Part shown: one piece after another, positions 43,443 to 52,983 of the stretch
Position numbering within the stretch: the stretch's first letter is position 1
How the letters are laid out: every line of letters starts with the position of its first letter
Assembly: GCA_003671275.1 (NCBI GenBank)
Contig: QWPB01000024.1
Span: 62,001 to 126,000, forward strand
Length of the DNA: 64,000 bases
From: Planctomycetota bacterium
Lineage (GTDB): Bacteria; Planctomycetota; Planctomycetia; Planctomycetales; Planctomycetaceae
Direction of reading: 5' to 3'
Position numbers and translations under genes: made by a program
Notes under the pieces: generated by a model
Seen by the model: only the letters and a program-made list of their open reading frames with translations
What the model was told of the DNA's origin: nothing
Database searches by the model: none

Positions 43443-43847
43443 CTCCCGTGCCAGTGCCTGTGAAGACGACTGTTCCTGGATCTACTCGATCGATACCGTC
43501 GACAGGCAGTTTTCAAACTGCGGGATTTCTCAGGTTGATAGTTCGGCGATCATCAACTTGAGACGCTGGTCTATATCTCTCACTCAATACTGGTAGCCTT
43601 TGCGTCTTCGCGGGGAAGTCGCGGACAAAATATCGTCACTCACGATCGCAGCCAGTCCGGCGATGCCATGAAGTTCCTGTGAGCGGGTTGCCGCGATGGC
43701 GGGGCCGTGGAATTCGAATCGATTTCCACGGGGGATCGCCTCCCGGCACAAAGCTTGCATGAGGCACTGTCATCGTGGTCTTGAATGGACTACGAGCGAC
43801 GATGGTGACTTTGGAATCTCATCCTTCTCTTGTGACTGAGTGGGTTC

Positions 43848-44510
43848 ATGGCTTCGTTGGAATCTCTCACACTGCGTCTCTGGTATGTCGTGCAGCGTGT
43901 CGTGGCAACACTCATGCTCGTCGCTCTCTCTCCATTGCTGCTGGGGTTGTTTCTACTCGTTCGGATGACATCCCGCGGCCCGGCCCTCTACTCTCAGGAG
44001 CGGCCGGGCCTTTATGGACGCTCGATCCGGGTCTGGAAAATTCGGACCATGAAGCCTGGTTCTGACCGCGATCAATCCAAAGCCCGAGGCGTGCAGAGCA
44101 GCGATCCTCAGGTCACCCCGATTGGTCGCATCTTACGACAGCTCAAATTCGATGAACTGCCCCAGCTGTGGAACATCGTACGAGGAGAGATGGCCTTTGT
44201 CGGACCACGACCGATTGCCCGTTCATTGTATGAAGAGTTGTGCCGGGAGATCCCGGGCTTCAATGAGCGATTGTCCGTGCGTCCGGGGCTGACCAATGTG
44301 GGACAAGTCTGCATCGAGGAAAACGCACAACAGGACCGCGTTATTGACGACTGGAAACTGCGATTCGAGTCGGAGAAGCATTACTTCCGGGGACGTTCGC
44401 CGGGGTATGACTGCGTGGTGATTACGATGACGATGCTATACATCCTGCGGAAGTTGTTGCGGGCGGTCCCCTGTCCCCGCTTTCTGCGAACGGGCCCGGC
44501 GTCCATGTAA
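43848..44510 (+). CDS. Undecaprenyl-phosphate sugar transferase
   Basis: GPALYSQERPGLYGRSIRVWKIRTMKPGSD, LRQLKFDELPQLWNIVRGEMAFVGPRP. Confidence 0.93.
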   Translation: MASLESLTLRLWYVVQRVVATLMLVALSPLLLGLFLLVRMTSRGPALYSQERPGLYGRSIRVWKIRTMKPGSDRDQSKARGVQSSDPQVTPIGRILRQLKFDELPQLWNIVRGEMAFVGPRPIARSLYEELCREIPGFNERLSVRPGLTNVGQVCIEENAQQDRVIDDWKLRFESEKHYFRGRSPGYDCVVITMTMLYILRKLLRAVPCPRFLRTGPASM

Positions 44511-44776
44511 GCCCAGTTGGGGAGAGGGTGTCTGCTCGAACCGACTCCGTCACCCATTCGTACCGTCAGGAATGCCTGGGCCACGGATCGGTGGGACGGA
44601 TATTCCCGTCTGCACTTCTTGAAGACCAACTCCGGGAGCTTCCCGGAACTTCATGGCGCGAGGTTGCCCAAGAGACCGCGTGACACCTCGGCCTTTCCTT
44701 GGGTTCGGCCCGCGCGTGACCGTGGACCCGTCCCTGATCACAACATTCCGGGAAGAGACCATCTCTAAAATGGCTC

Positions 44777-44816
44777 TAAAAAACAAAGCGGGAGTGATTG
44801 GTATCACCCCCGCTTC
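44777..44816 (-). terminator. Rho-independent terminator for EF-hand gene
   Basis: 13-bp stem with one mismatch (44787-44799 / 44804-44816); minus-strand TTTGTTTTTTAG. Confidence 0.8.
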
Positions 44817-44858
44817 ATTCATTCAGATCGATATCAGGCCGTGCATCCCGGCGGAGAC

Positions 44859-46184
44859 CTATTCGGCGTCGGGACGACGCGGCCGGTCCCCCTCGCGGGG
44901 CTGATCGCCTTCCGGACGACGATTCCCAATGCGACGCTCAAACGACGCCCGCATCTCTTCTCGGTCGAGCTTGCCGTCCTTGTTGGTATCGTTTTCGCCA
45001 AAGTTGGCCTTCATCGGTTCCGGAGCTTCCTCTTTGGAGATTGTTCCATCGCCATCCTTGTCGAGCCGTTTCCACATCTCTTCCGGGTTGAATGCGCCGC
45101 GCTGTCCGTCGGGACGAGCCTCCGGAAAATGGTCTCCTTCGCGCCGCTCGCCCTCAGGACGCGGTCGGTCTCCTTCCCGCATCCGCTCACCATCTGGGCG
45201 ATCTCCCTCGGTGCGTCCGGGACCACGGCCTCCGAAGGCCGGCATTCCCATGATCTCTGAGGGATCGAGTTGCCCATCGCGGTTGCGATCCAGTTCACCA
45301 AAGTACGTTGCCGTCTGGGCGAACTCTTCTCGGCTCAGTCGACCGTTGTGATCCCTGTCGACCAAGCTCATCAGCGATGGCCCACCCGCCCCGGGACCAC
45401 CGGGGAAGCCACCGCCGAAGCCACGGCCATCGGGGCGGCCTTCCCCATCGCCTCGCGGGCGGTCCCCGTCCGGACGGGGACCGTCACCCTCAGGGCGGCG
45501 TTCACCCTCAGGACGCCCCAGTTTCTGAGCCAGTTGATCGGCCTTGCTCAAGTCGATTTCTTCGGTCCCGAGTTGCCGCAGCAGCCCCTCCAGTCGTTCC
45601 TTGCCATCGGCCGGGAACTCTTCGCGGGTCACCTTTCCATCCGCGTTCTTGTCGAGTCCCTTGAGGCGTTGCAGCATCTCGCCGCCGCCACCTCCCGCAC
45701 GGGCTCGCATCGATTCACCGACGGCACGCATCAACTCTTCGCGAGTCAGTTCTTCTTTTCCGACCTTTTCGAAGACCCGCATCACCTGTTGCCGGACCTC
45801 GGCGGGCATCTGATCGGGAATCTCGTTCTTCGAGACCTTGCCGTCCTTGTTCGCATCGAGCCGTTCAAACATCGCGCCGGGATCTCGCCCCCCGCGCCCT
45901 TCGCCGTTGCCGCCTGGCGGGGCTGCTTCCGGAGCCGCATCGGGCTTCATGGCAGCGGAAAACTCGTCCTTCGAAAGCGTCTGGTTGGAGTCTTTGTCAC
46001 CCCGACGGAGCAGCCGTTCAAAGTGCGATTTGTGTTCTTCCCCCGCTTCATCTGCGGTGACCTGACCATCCTGATTCTTGTCGAGTTTTGTGAACAGGTC
46101 TGCCGGGTTCTCTCCCTCGGCAAAGACACTGGAGGCACAGCACACAGTCAACAGGCCCCAGCGGGACCAACGCCACGGAATCAT
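44859..46184 (-). CDS. Secreted multi-EF-hand protein with Arg/Gly/Asp/Pro-rich segments
   Basis: About eight EF loops (DKNQDGQVTADE, DKDSNQTLSKDE, DANKDGKVSKNE, DKNADGKVTREE, DRDHNGRLSREE, DRNRDGQLDPSE, DKDGDGTISKEE, DTNKDGKLDREE). Confidence 0.9.
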   Translation of the reverse strand: MIPWRWSRWGLLTVCCASSVFAEGENPADLFTKLDKNQDGQVTADEAGEEHKSHFERLLRRGDKDSNQTLSKDEFSAAMKPDAAPEAAPPGGNGEGRGGRDPGAMFERLDANKDGKVSKNEIPDQMPAEVRQQVMRVFEKVGKEELTREELMRAVGESMRARAGGGGGEMLQRLKGLDKNADGKVTREEFPADGKERLEGLLRQLGTEEIDLSKADQLAQKLGRPEGERRPEGDGPRPDGDRPRGDGEGRPDGRGFGGGFPGGPGAGGPSLMSLVDRDHNGRLSREEFAQTATYFGELDRNRDGQLDPSEIMGMPAFGGRGPGRTEGDRPDGERMREGDRPRPEGERREGDHFPEARPDGQRGAFNPEEMWKRLDKDGDGTISKEEAPEPMKANFGENDTNKDGKLDREEMRASFERRIGNRRPEGDQPREGDRPRRPDAE

Positions 46185-46612
46185 GATTCGCTCCAGGAAA
46201 CAGGAAGATCGGGGAACGCGAGTCCCGCCATCCAGTGTGCATCACACTCATGGCCAGGTCGAGTCTCATGACTATGAAACACCGTTCCCGTTTCAAAGTG
46301 TCGCACAAAATGGAAAATAATCCGGACGCGACATCCCTCTATCACAGGAGAGAGGATCGCTGGATGTCAAGACAGAATCACGGTCAACGGACACCGAATT
46401 TGGCAACCAAATTTCCTCGATTGCCCTTTCGGCAGATGTTTTGCAGAATGCTCCCGCTCTTCACGAGTCTGTCATCGCTGACACGATCTGCGGAAGTCTC
46501 CTTCCGCCGTCAGGCGATGTTTCGTCGACAGGACGTCGAACTTCTTCGTTCGGACATGGATCGCGCTCACGACCATCTACCGGATCATCTCTTCGAGTCC
46601 ACGAGGCAGCAC

Positions 46613-46819
46613 ATGCAGGTAATCGAACGCGGCGTCGACGAAGCCATTGTCATTCAGGGCACCATCATCCGGGTCTTGGAAGTCCTTGATGGGGAAGTCC
46701 GACTGGCGATCTCGTCCCCGAACAATCCTCGCTATCAGGAAGTGACTCTCGTCTGTTCCCAGGAAGATGAGCAGTTCCACAACTACGACGCCATCGAAAA
46801 CGAGTCGCTGGCTCACTGA
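46613..46819 (+). CDS. CsrA-like small protein (divergent)
   Basis: MQVIERGVDEAIVIQGTIIRVLEVLDGEVRLAISSPNN resembles CsrA beta1-beta4; GAGG 6 nt before ATG; ORF open further upstream to 46235. Confidence 0.7.
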   Translation: MQVIERGVDEAIVIQGTIIRVLEVLDGEVRLAISSPNNPRYQEVTLVCSQEDEQFHNYDAIENESLAH

Positions 46820-46980
46820 GAACTGACTGGCAGGGTCTGCTCTCCGGCAGCTGGCATTCAGGAAGCTTGGTTCGTTGTGGAAGTGCTCTTAAAAGTACAT
46901 CGCCAGCGAAGCCCACTGCGAGGTGGGCCGCCGAGGCGTAGGCTGCGAACGGAAGTCAGAATCTGACTGATCGAGTTCGA

Positions 46981-47925
46981 TCAAGCCTCGGCGGTGGCCA
47001 TTAACCGGTCGCCGCCCTGGGCCAAAAGCAGCTGGGCCACGGCTCGTCCAATGGCTTCTGCGTGTGCGGATGGGGCGGTCGCCTGGGCGGCGATCCGCTC
47101 GCCGCCATCGCGGCTGAGTACCACGCCGTGGAGCGTCAACAGGTCGCTGGTCCATTCGGTCAGGACTCCAACGGGAGCGTGACATCCCGCGCGGAGTTCC
47201 GCCAGGCAAGCCCGCTCGGCCCGCACCTCACTCCACGTGGGGGAATCGCTGATCGCTGCCAGTCGAGTAATCATATCGGCATCATCCCAGCGGCATTCGA
47301 TCCCCAGTGCTGCTTGTCCGACCGCTGGGTAAACCTCAGGCGGGCTTAAGACACAACTGATGCGCTCGCTCCAACCCAGTCTTCGGAGCCCCGCCTCGGC
47401 GAGAATGACTGCGTCGTACTCACCTTCGTCCACTTTTCGCAAACGGGTTTCGACGTTGCCGCGAACCTCTTCGAGGAGTAGATCGGGACGCCGGTTGAGC
47501 AGCTGCGCTCGCCGTCGCAGGCTGCCAGTTCCGATCTTTGCACCGGGTTTCAGATCGGTCAGCGTTCCGGTTTTCCCCAGAGGCAGGACGAGCGCATCAA
47601 ACCGGGGAGCCCGTTCAGGGATTCCCGCCAGCGCCAGCCCTTCGGTCGGCAACGTCGGCAAGTCCTTGAGGCTATGGACCGCCAGATCGGCTCGGCATTC
47701 CAGTACCGCAGCCTGCACCTCTCGTGTAAAGACGCCTTGGCCGCCCATCTGACTCAGGGCTGAAAACCGGTCGCGATCACCCGTCGTGCTGACTTCCAGA
47801 ATCTCCACGACCACTGCGGGATCACCCGCTCGCAGCCGATCGGACACATAATGGGCTTGCCACAGTGCCAACTGCGAGGCGCGGGACGCGATTCGGATCG
47901 TACGAGAGGGAGTCGGAGCACTCAT
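46981..47925 (-). CDS. hemC: Porphobilinogen deaminase
   Basis: IRIASRASQLALWQAHYV, AVHSLKDLPT, IGTGSLRRRAQL, LRAGCHAPVGV. Confidence 0.95.
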   Translation of the reverse strand: MSAPTPSRTIRIASRASQLALWQAHYVSDRLRAGDPAVVVEILEVSTTGDRDRFSALSQMGGQGVFTREVQAAVLECRADLAVHSLKDLPTLPTEGLALAGIPERAPRFDALVLPLGKTGTLTDLKPGAKIGTGSLRRRAQLLNRRPDLLLEEVRGNVETRLRKVDEGEYDAVILAEAGLRRLGWSERISCVLSPPEVYPAVGQAALGIECRWDDADMITRLAAISDSPTWSEVRAERACLAELRAGCHAPVGVLTEWTSDLLTLHGVVLSRDGGERIAAQATAPSAHAEAIGRAVAQLLLAQGGDRLMATAEA

Positions 47926-48139
47926 CGAAAAATGGCAACCTGCTGACGTGACGGGGGACCGTTGACCAATCTTCAGACTGACCCGAACGGCGAATCGTCA
48001 TCTTCTCGACTGGAATGTCCTGAGAGCAAGGCTGGCGAACCATTACCGCATTCGAAGTGCGGGTGTCACAAACGCAGGCATCACTAGACTCTGAACCGGC
48101 AATGTGAGACAGAATCATTCGTCGACTACCCGGTCGGAT

Positions 48140-48676
48140 TCAATTTCCGGAAATGGTGCCCACGACGGTGGTCGTGTAGTCCCCTTCCTGCAGCGTGCCG
48201 GGGGCCCCTGTAATAAAGGTCACGGTCAGCCGCACCTTGGCCTCACCTACCCCGTTGGCACTGACCCGTACCCGAGCATTTTCATTCCCCCGACGGTAAT
48301 CGGTGGACGAACTCGCGGTCACGACACTCCATGTGGCGGGGCCCGAATCGACTTCGGTTACCACGTCCAGCTGGACATCGCGTTTGGAAGAGGGGGTCGT
48401 TGTGTGTACAAACGCTGTTTGCGTTTCCAGCAACACCGAACAGCCCAGCGGAGAGTTACACTCGGCCAGCCATGGCTGAGGAGCAAACACCACATTGGCC
48501 GTGCCCGAGCCCGGATAGGATTGAACCATGTCCCATGGGGGAGCTGTCAAAAACAGCTTCGGATTAATTAGCACCCGATAGACCTGAGTCTGGGTTTCCG
48601 ACCAGGTCGGTGAATCGACGAGAACGCCCATGAGCAACAGCAGGAGTGCAAGCCGCTTGAGCGTCGGAATTCCCAT
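48140..48676 (-). CDS. Small secreted protein A (paralogue of those at 52.4 and 53.0 kb)
   Basis: Signal peptide; GPATWSVVTASSSTD ... GVGEAKVRLTVTFITG ... LQEGDYTTTVVGTISGN. Confidence 0.75.
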   Translation of the reverse strand: MGIPTLKRLALLLLLMGVLVDSPTWSETQTQVYRVLINPKLFLTAPPWDMVQSYPGSGTANVVFAPQPWLAECNSPLGCSVLLETQTAFVHTTTPSSKRDVQLDVVTEVDSGPATWSVVTASSSTDYRRGNENARVRVSANGVGEAKVRLTVTFITGAPGTLQEGDYTTTVVGTISGN

Positions 48677-48927
48677 GCCGATTTCCTGAGAAAGGCCCCG
48701 AAGAACAGAATCAGGTTATTCTGCTCACCCCAAGGCTACTGCAGAATCGGGATGCCCGATGCCACAAATGGGGAATCAGTCTAAAAAACGCCGGAACGCG
48801 GTTCGTGTGTGCTGCTTTTAACGCTGTGTTCCGCGAACGCACGCCTCGGATGCAAGATCCCTCGGAGGATTCGAAACAGTTCTTGTTCAGTGAGCTTCCG
48901 GGTAATAAACCACTATTTTGTAGGCGG

Positions 48928-50610
48928 TTACGGCGTTTTCGTGGGATTTCCCAGGTCGAGTTCCAGGCGTTGTTCGAGGGGCTCTTTTCCTTCTCCCGTC
49001 GGAATGATCAGCCGCGCGGTGTAATGACCGGGAGCCAGATTCGCCGGGGGCTTAAACCGAATCGACTCGCTGCCCCCGGGAAGAACCCACTTTCCGAAGC
49101 CCCCACGCACCTCGTAGGGGCGGGCCGCCTCATCCCCCAGGATCAATAAACCGTTGATCGGGAAATGCATGGTTCCGCTGTTCTTGAGTTCCACGACGAA
49201 TGCGGGATTGATCTCGCGGGCATCCCAGGTCAGCGGACTGGCAGTCAGTTCCGGAATGGAGGAGGTGGATCGGCCCAGAGCTGCCACCAGCACGGGGGTG
49301 GTCTCCAGAGGGTCGGCCCCGGCACCCTGGGTTTTGAGCCGCAAATAGCTGTACCGATGGTTATCCACTTGGGTGGTGCCAGTGAAGCTCAGGGACACTT
49401 TGCGGCGAGTGCCCGGCGGCAACGTCACCGAATCGGGACGCACGACCACCCAGTCGGCGGGGATGCCATCGATGGACTCGGAGACCAGCTGAACATCCAC
49501 GGCAGCGGTTCCCGTATTCTCCAATTGAACGACGTGGGTGCGACTGCCTCCGCGTTGCAATGAAAGTTCCACCTGAGAGGGCGAAACCAGGAGTCCCGGG
49601 GCTGCCTGAACCGTGGCGATTCCTTGTGCGGGGAAATCCCCTTCCTGAACGATGACCGGGAACCCCACCTTGACCAACACCCGGTTGTCGCCCACCAAAG
49701 ACGATTCCATGTAGTATTCACCCGGAAAGACGGCGGCATTCAGCGGGCTGATCATGCGGATGCGGGCTCCTGCCAGAATCCGTCCGATGAATTTCTGCGG
49801 CTCTTCGGTATTACTACGAACGGGCATCCAGAGCGGAAACGTCGGTCGATTCTCGCTGTTTTCGGAATGTCGGATCTGCGCCCGTAATCCAAACTCGATG
49901 GGCCCCGCGGTGGGGTTTTCCACATAGACTTGAGCCATGGGGATGCCGTTCACTTCGATCAGCTCGGCCCGCGATACCTTTAACTTGGCGGCACTTTCGG
50001 ACCGTATCCCCTGGACCGTAATGTCGCAGCGAAGCAGATACTGCGTGACGAATCGGATTCCCACACGCGGGGTGTCGGACTTGGGAGCATTCGACGGATC
50101 GGTGAGCTGCCCCGCGTCACGCACCAGGATGCCAAAGGTGTGAAACGTCGATTGCGTGTTGGGGACGCGGACTCGCCCCCGGATCACGAACTTTTCAGTC
50201 GGTTGCAGCTCCACTGCCAACGGAGTCTGGATTTCCAGTTCCTCGGGGGGAGGGACTTTCGTGTTGGCGAAAATGGTCCCGTTTTCATCCTGCGTCAGAG
50301 CGACCCGCTGGATCTCCAGCTTGACAGGTTTGCTTTCGCAGGTGATTCCGAATTCGACGGGGATCGTGCGTCCCGGTCGGGTTTCGATTCGGTTTACGAT
50401 CGGATCAATCACAAAGGCGGGACGGACCGATTCGGTAATGGTGATATTCTGGCCAGCCCGCGGAGCCGCAGGGGCCGCAGGTTTGGCCGTTGTCCCTTGC
50501 GGGAGGGGATTTCCGGCTGCGTTTTGGGGGGGCTTCTGTCCAAAACCGGGACTCGCAGCTGACAGAAAACTTGCGATAACAATCAGGAGAGCCAAGGTGT
50601 TCCGGGACAT
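48928..50610 (-). CDS. Secreted Ig-like, pilus-chaperone-like protein
   Basis: Signal peptide; repeated Ig/NEW3-like blocks (LLVSPSQVELSLQRGGSRTHVVQLENTGTAAVDVQL). Confidence 0.65.
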   Translation of the reverse strand: MSRNTLALLIVIASFLSAASPGFGQKPPQNAAGNPLPQGTTAKPAAPAAPRAGQNITITESVRPAFVIDPIVNRIETRPGRTIPVEFGITCESKPVKLEIQRVALTQDENGTIFANTKVPPPEELEIQTPLAVELQPTEKFVIRGRVRVPNTQSTFHTFGILVRDAGQLTDPSNAPKSDTPRVGIRFVTQYLLRCDITVQGIRSESAAKLKVSRAELIEVNGIPMAQVYVENPTAGPIEFGLRAQIRHSENSENRPTFPLWMPVRSNTEEPQKFIGRILAGARIRMISPLNAAVFPGEYYMESSLVGDNRVLVKVGFPVIVQEGDFPAQGIATVQAAPGLLVSPSQVELSLQRGGSRTHVVQLENTGTAAVDVQLVSESIDGIPADWVVVRPDSVTLPPGTRRKVSLSFTGTTQVDNHRYSYLRLKTQGAGADPLETTPVLVAALGRSTSSIPELTASPLTWDAREINPAFVVELKNSGTMHFPINGLLILGDEAARPYEVRGGFGKWVLPGGSESIRFKPPANLAPGHYTARLIIPTGEGKEPLEQRLELDLGNPTKTP

Positions 50611-50671
50611 GATGAGCTTTCCGAGGTTCCCTCTCTGAAGACGCCGTCGATCCTCGACGGCAGAATCTGAA

Positions 50672-51976
50672 TCAGGAGGCAGGAACCACTCGCAACACGG
50701 GAACGACAGGACTCGTCTGTGGCAGTGAAGGTGGCGGGACAGGGGCTGGCACTTCGACCGGGGCGGGCTCCTGAGTCGGGGGAACCGAAGCCGGAACTGT
50801 GATCGGAACGGGGACGACGGCGGGCTCCATCCTGAGGGGGAGGGCCTGAGGGTGAACCGTGGCCGTTGGAATCACGATGCGGGGAGAGATGAAGATGGCC
50901 ACTTCGGCATCCTGCTCCTGCTTTTCGATCTTGCGAAAGGCCGACCCGATTCCTGGCAACCCACCGAGATAGGGAATCCGATTCTCGCGATCCACGGTTT
51001 GACGCTGAACCAGTCCTCCGATCACGACCGTCTGCTGGTCTTTGACCTGCACTGTGGTTGTGACCCGTCGGCGATTGATGATGGGGAAGGGGTTGTTACC
51101 CGTGGACTGTGACGAATCCAGCGAGCGAATGTCCTCACTGACTTCCGCCTTCTCGATCGCGATTTGAACGTTGTCCCCCCGGATGGACGGGGTCAGCATC
51201 AGGCTGATGCCGGACTCGACCTTCTCAATATCCTGTCGATAGAGAAACTGGTTGTTTCCCTGATTGATGCTGAAGAAGGTGTCGCGGGCGATGGAGATTT
51301 CGGCTTTCTCCCCATCCTTCGCCATGACACGCGGGGCCGCTCGAATCGTCACATACCCTTCTCTTGCGAGAAGCTTCACAAACGCGGATGTCACTGCAAA
51401 ATCATCGAACGCATTCTTCGCACCATAAGGACTGACCTGCCCCGTGAACGAGAGCCCCGAGAGTCCGATGTTTAGCCGGTCCAGTCCATTCACCTGCAAG
51501 CCGTGGTTCCAGTCCATGCCGAACTGCAACCCCTTCTCCGGGGCCACAACACAGACAATGACCTCAATCATGATCTGCGGAATCGGTTGGTCGGCGACTT
51601 CCAACTGCTGAAAGATCTGCCGGGCGGTTTCGCTGGGAGCCTCAATGATAATGATGTTTCGTTTGTCGACGATTCGGACAAACTGAGACTGTCGGGGAGG
51701 CAGGAGTGCCAGCAGTTCCTGTGTCGACAGGTTTTGCGGTTTGTATTCCATCGCCTCCGCGATGTGCGGGAACAGATTGGACGATGGATCGTTACTGCCG
51801 ATCAGGTAGAGACTGTCTTTCTTGCGATAGACCAATCCCAGGGGCAGCAGAATTCGGCGCAGGGCCGCCTCAAACGTCTCATTCTCAATCGTACAAGTCA
51901 CATCACCACGAGCGGTGTCGTCCAGCACGACCGAGACCCCCGCCTGGGAGGCCAGCGACTGGATCGCTTCACGCAC
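50672..51976 (-). CDS. Secretin (GspD/PilQ family), C-terminal frame of an apparently frameshifted gene
   Basis: REAIQSLASQAGVSVVLDD, secretin core (VTIRAAPRVMAKDGEKAEISIARDTFF, RRVTTTVQVKDQQTVVIGGLVQR). Confidence 0.88.
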   Translation of the reverse strand: MREAIQSLASQAGVSVVLDDTARGDVTCTIENETFEAALRRILLPLGLVYRKKDSLYLIGSNDPSSNLFPHIAEAMEYKPQNLSTQELLALLPPRQSQFVRIVDKRNIIIIEAPSETARQIFQQLEVADQPIPQIMIEVIVCVVAPEKGLQFGMDWNHGLQVNGLDRLNIGLSGLSFTGQVSPYGAKNAFDDFAVTSAFVKLLAREGYVTIRAAPRVMAKDGEKAEISIARDTFFSINQGNNQFLYRQDIEKVESGISLMLTPSIRGDNVQIAIEKAEVSEDIRSLDSSQSTGNNPFPIINRRRVTTTVQVKDQQTVVIGGLVQRQTVDRENRIPYLGGLPGIGSAFRKIEKQEQDAEVAIFISPRIVIPTATVHPQALPLRMEPAVVPVPITVPASVPPTQEPAPVEVPAPVPPPSLPQTSPVVPVLRVVPAS

Positions 51977-52428
51977 ACTGTTTCCGTAAAGATGTCGTTG
52001 ACCGGCTTTTCCGCAGTGGTTGAGGCCGGAATCACGCCTCCCGGTGTTCCGCTGGATTGCTGGTGACTGATCGGATTGACTGTCCCCGGAACCGATGGAG
52101 GAGCCACACCCTGAGTGCTGGCGGGAGTGGAGGGCCCGATCATCTCCACGGGCAGAGTCTCGAGCTCCATAGGAATCGGTGCGATCGGCCCCGGTACGGT
52201 CATGGGAACCGGAAGATACTCCGGCATCGTGGAAGGCGGAATCTGGGGATGATCCATGCCGAGGTTTGCTTCCGGTTTCGCCTTGAGCGCCTCCATGTAC
52301 AGTTCTTCAATGGATCGCTCTTTCGGTCCGGGAATGGTGCGACACCCCTCAAAACCCAAGAGAGCGCACATCCCAAGAACTAAAGTCCATTTTCCAGGGG
52401 TCCACCGGCAAGGCCCGCCGATTCTCAT
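51898..52428 (-). CDS. Lipoprotein-type N-terminus of the same secretin (frame shifts near 51977)
   Basis: LVLGMCALLGFEGC lipobox-like; ends NDIFTET just before the other frame resumes VREAIQSL. Confidence 0.7.
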   Translation of the reverse strand: MRIGGPCRWTPGKWTLVLGMCALLGFEGCRTIPGPKERSIEELYMEALKAKPEANLGMDHPQIPPSTMPEYLPVPMTVPGPIAPIPMELETLPVEMIGPSTPASTQGVAPPSVPGTVNPISHQQSSGTPGGVIPASTTAEKPVNDIFTETVCVKRSSRWPPRRGSRSCWTTPLVVM

Positions 52429-52952
52429 CAGAACCCCTCCGTGATGGTGCCGATGACTGTCGCCTCGTACTCACCAGCCGCCAGGAAGGGCTGCTCATGT
52501 CCTAAAAACGTCACCGTGATACCGGCTTCACCGTTCCCTCCGAGGGAGCCCGCAGCCACCTGAGCAGTCGTTCGACCATGCGAGAAGCTGGTTCGATCAT
52601 GGGGAATGATAATGTCCCAATCCGATTTCCGACCGCGTCCCCGGATCGACAGGTCCAATGCGGCATCGACCCGAGATTTCGGATCGGAAAGGCTCTGAAA
52701 GGGCTCCAGGCTCCAGACCGTAATCGTGGGGCCGAGCGGATTGGGGGCCACCAGTGTCCAGGGCTGTTCGGGAAATACCAGTGGTCTGGTTGGATCAATC
52801 ACGACCAGATGCTGAGGAGTCCCTTTCTCGCGGATCGCAGGAGGTTGTTGCGCCCCGAGTGTGCTAAACGCTCCCCACAAAAACAGAACAGCCCCTGCCA
52901 TCCCGAAGGATCGCATGGAGCTGAGACTGTGAGTGGTGAACCGGGTATCCAT
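52428..52952 (-). CDS. Small secreted protein B
   Basis: Signal peptide; GNGEAGITVTFLGHEQPFLAAGEYEATVIGTITEGF. Confidence 0.75.
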   Translation of the reverse strand: MDTRFTTHSLSSMRSFGMAGAVLFLWGAFSTLGAQQPPAIREKGTPQHLVVIDPTRPLVFPEQPWTLVAPNPLGPTITVWSLEPFQSLSDPKSRVDAALDLSIRGRGRKSDWDIIIPHDRTSFSHGRTTAQVAAGSLGGNGEAGITVTFLGHEQPFLAAGEYEATVIGTITEGF

Positions 52953-52983
52953 ACTCTGCGTGGCATCCTTGCCATTCGGGTGA

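Noticed and set aside
46235-46612. Long N-terminal extension of the CsrA-like ORF
   Set aside because: No recognisable homology, and a good SD precedes the ATG at 46613; not fully excluded.
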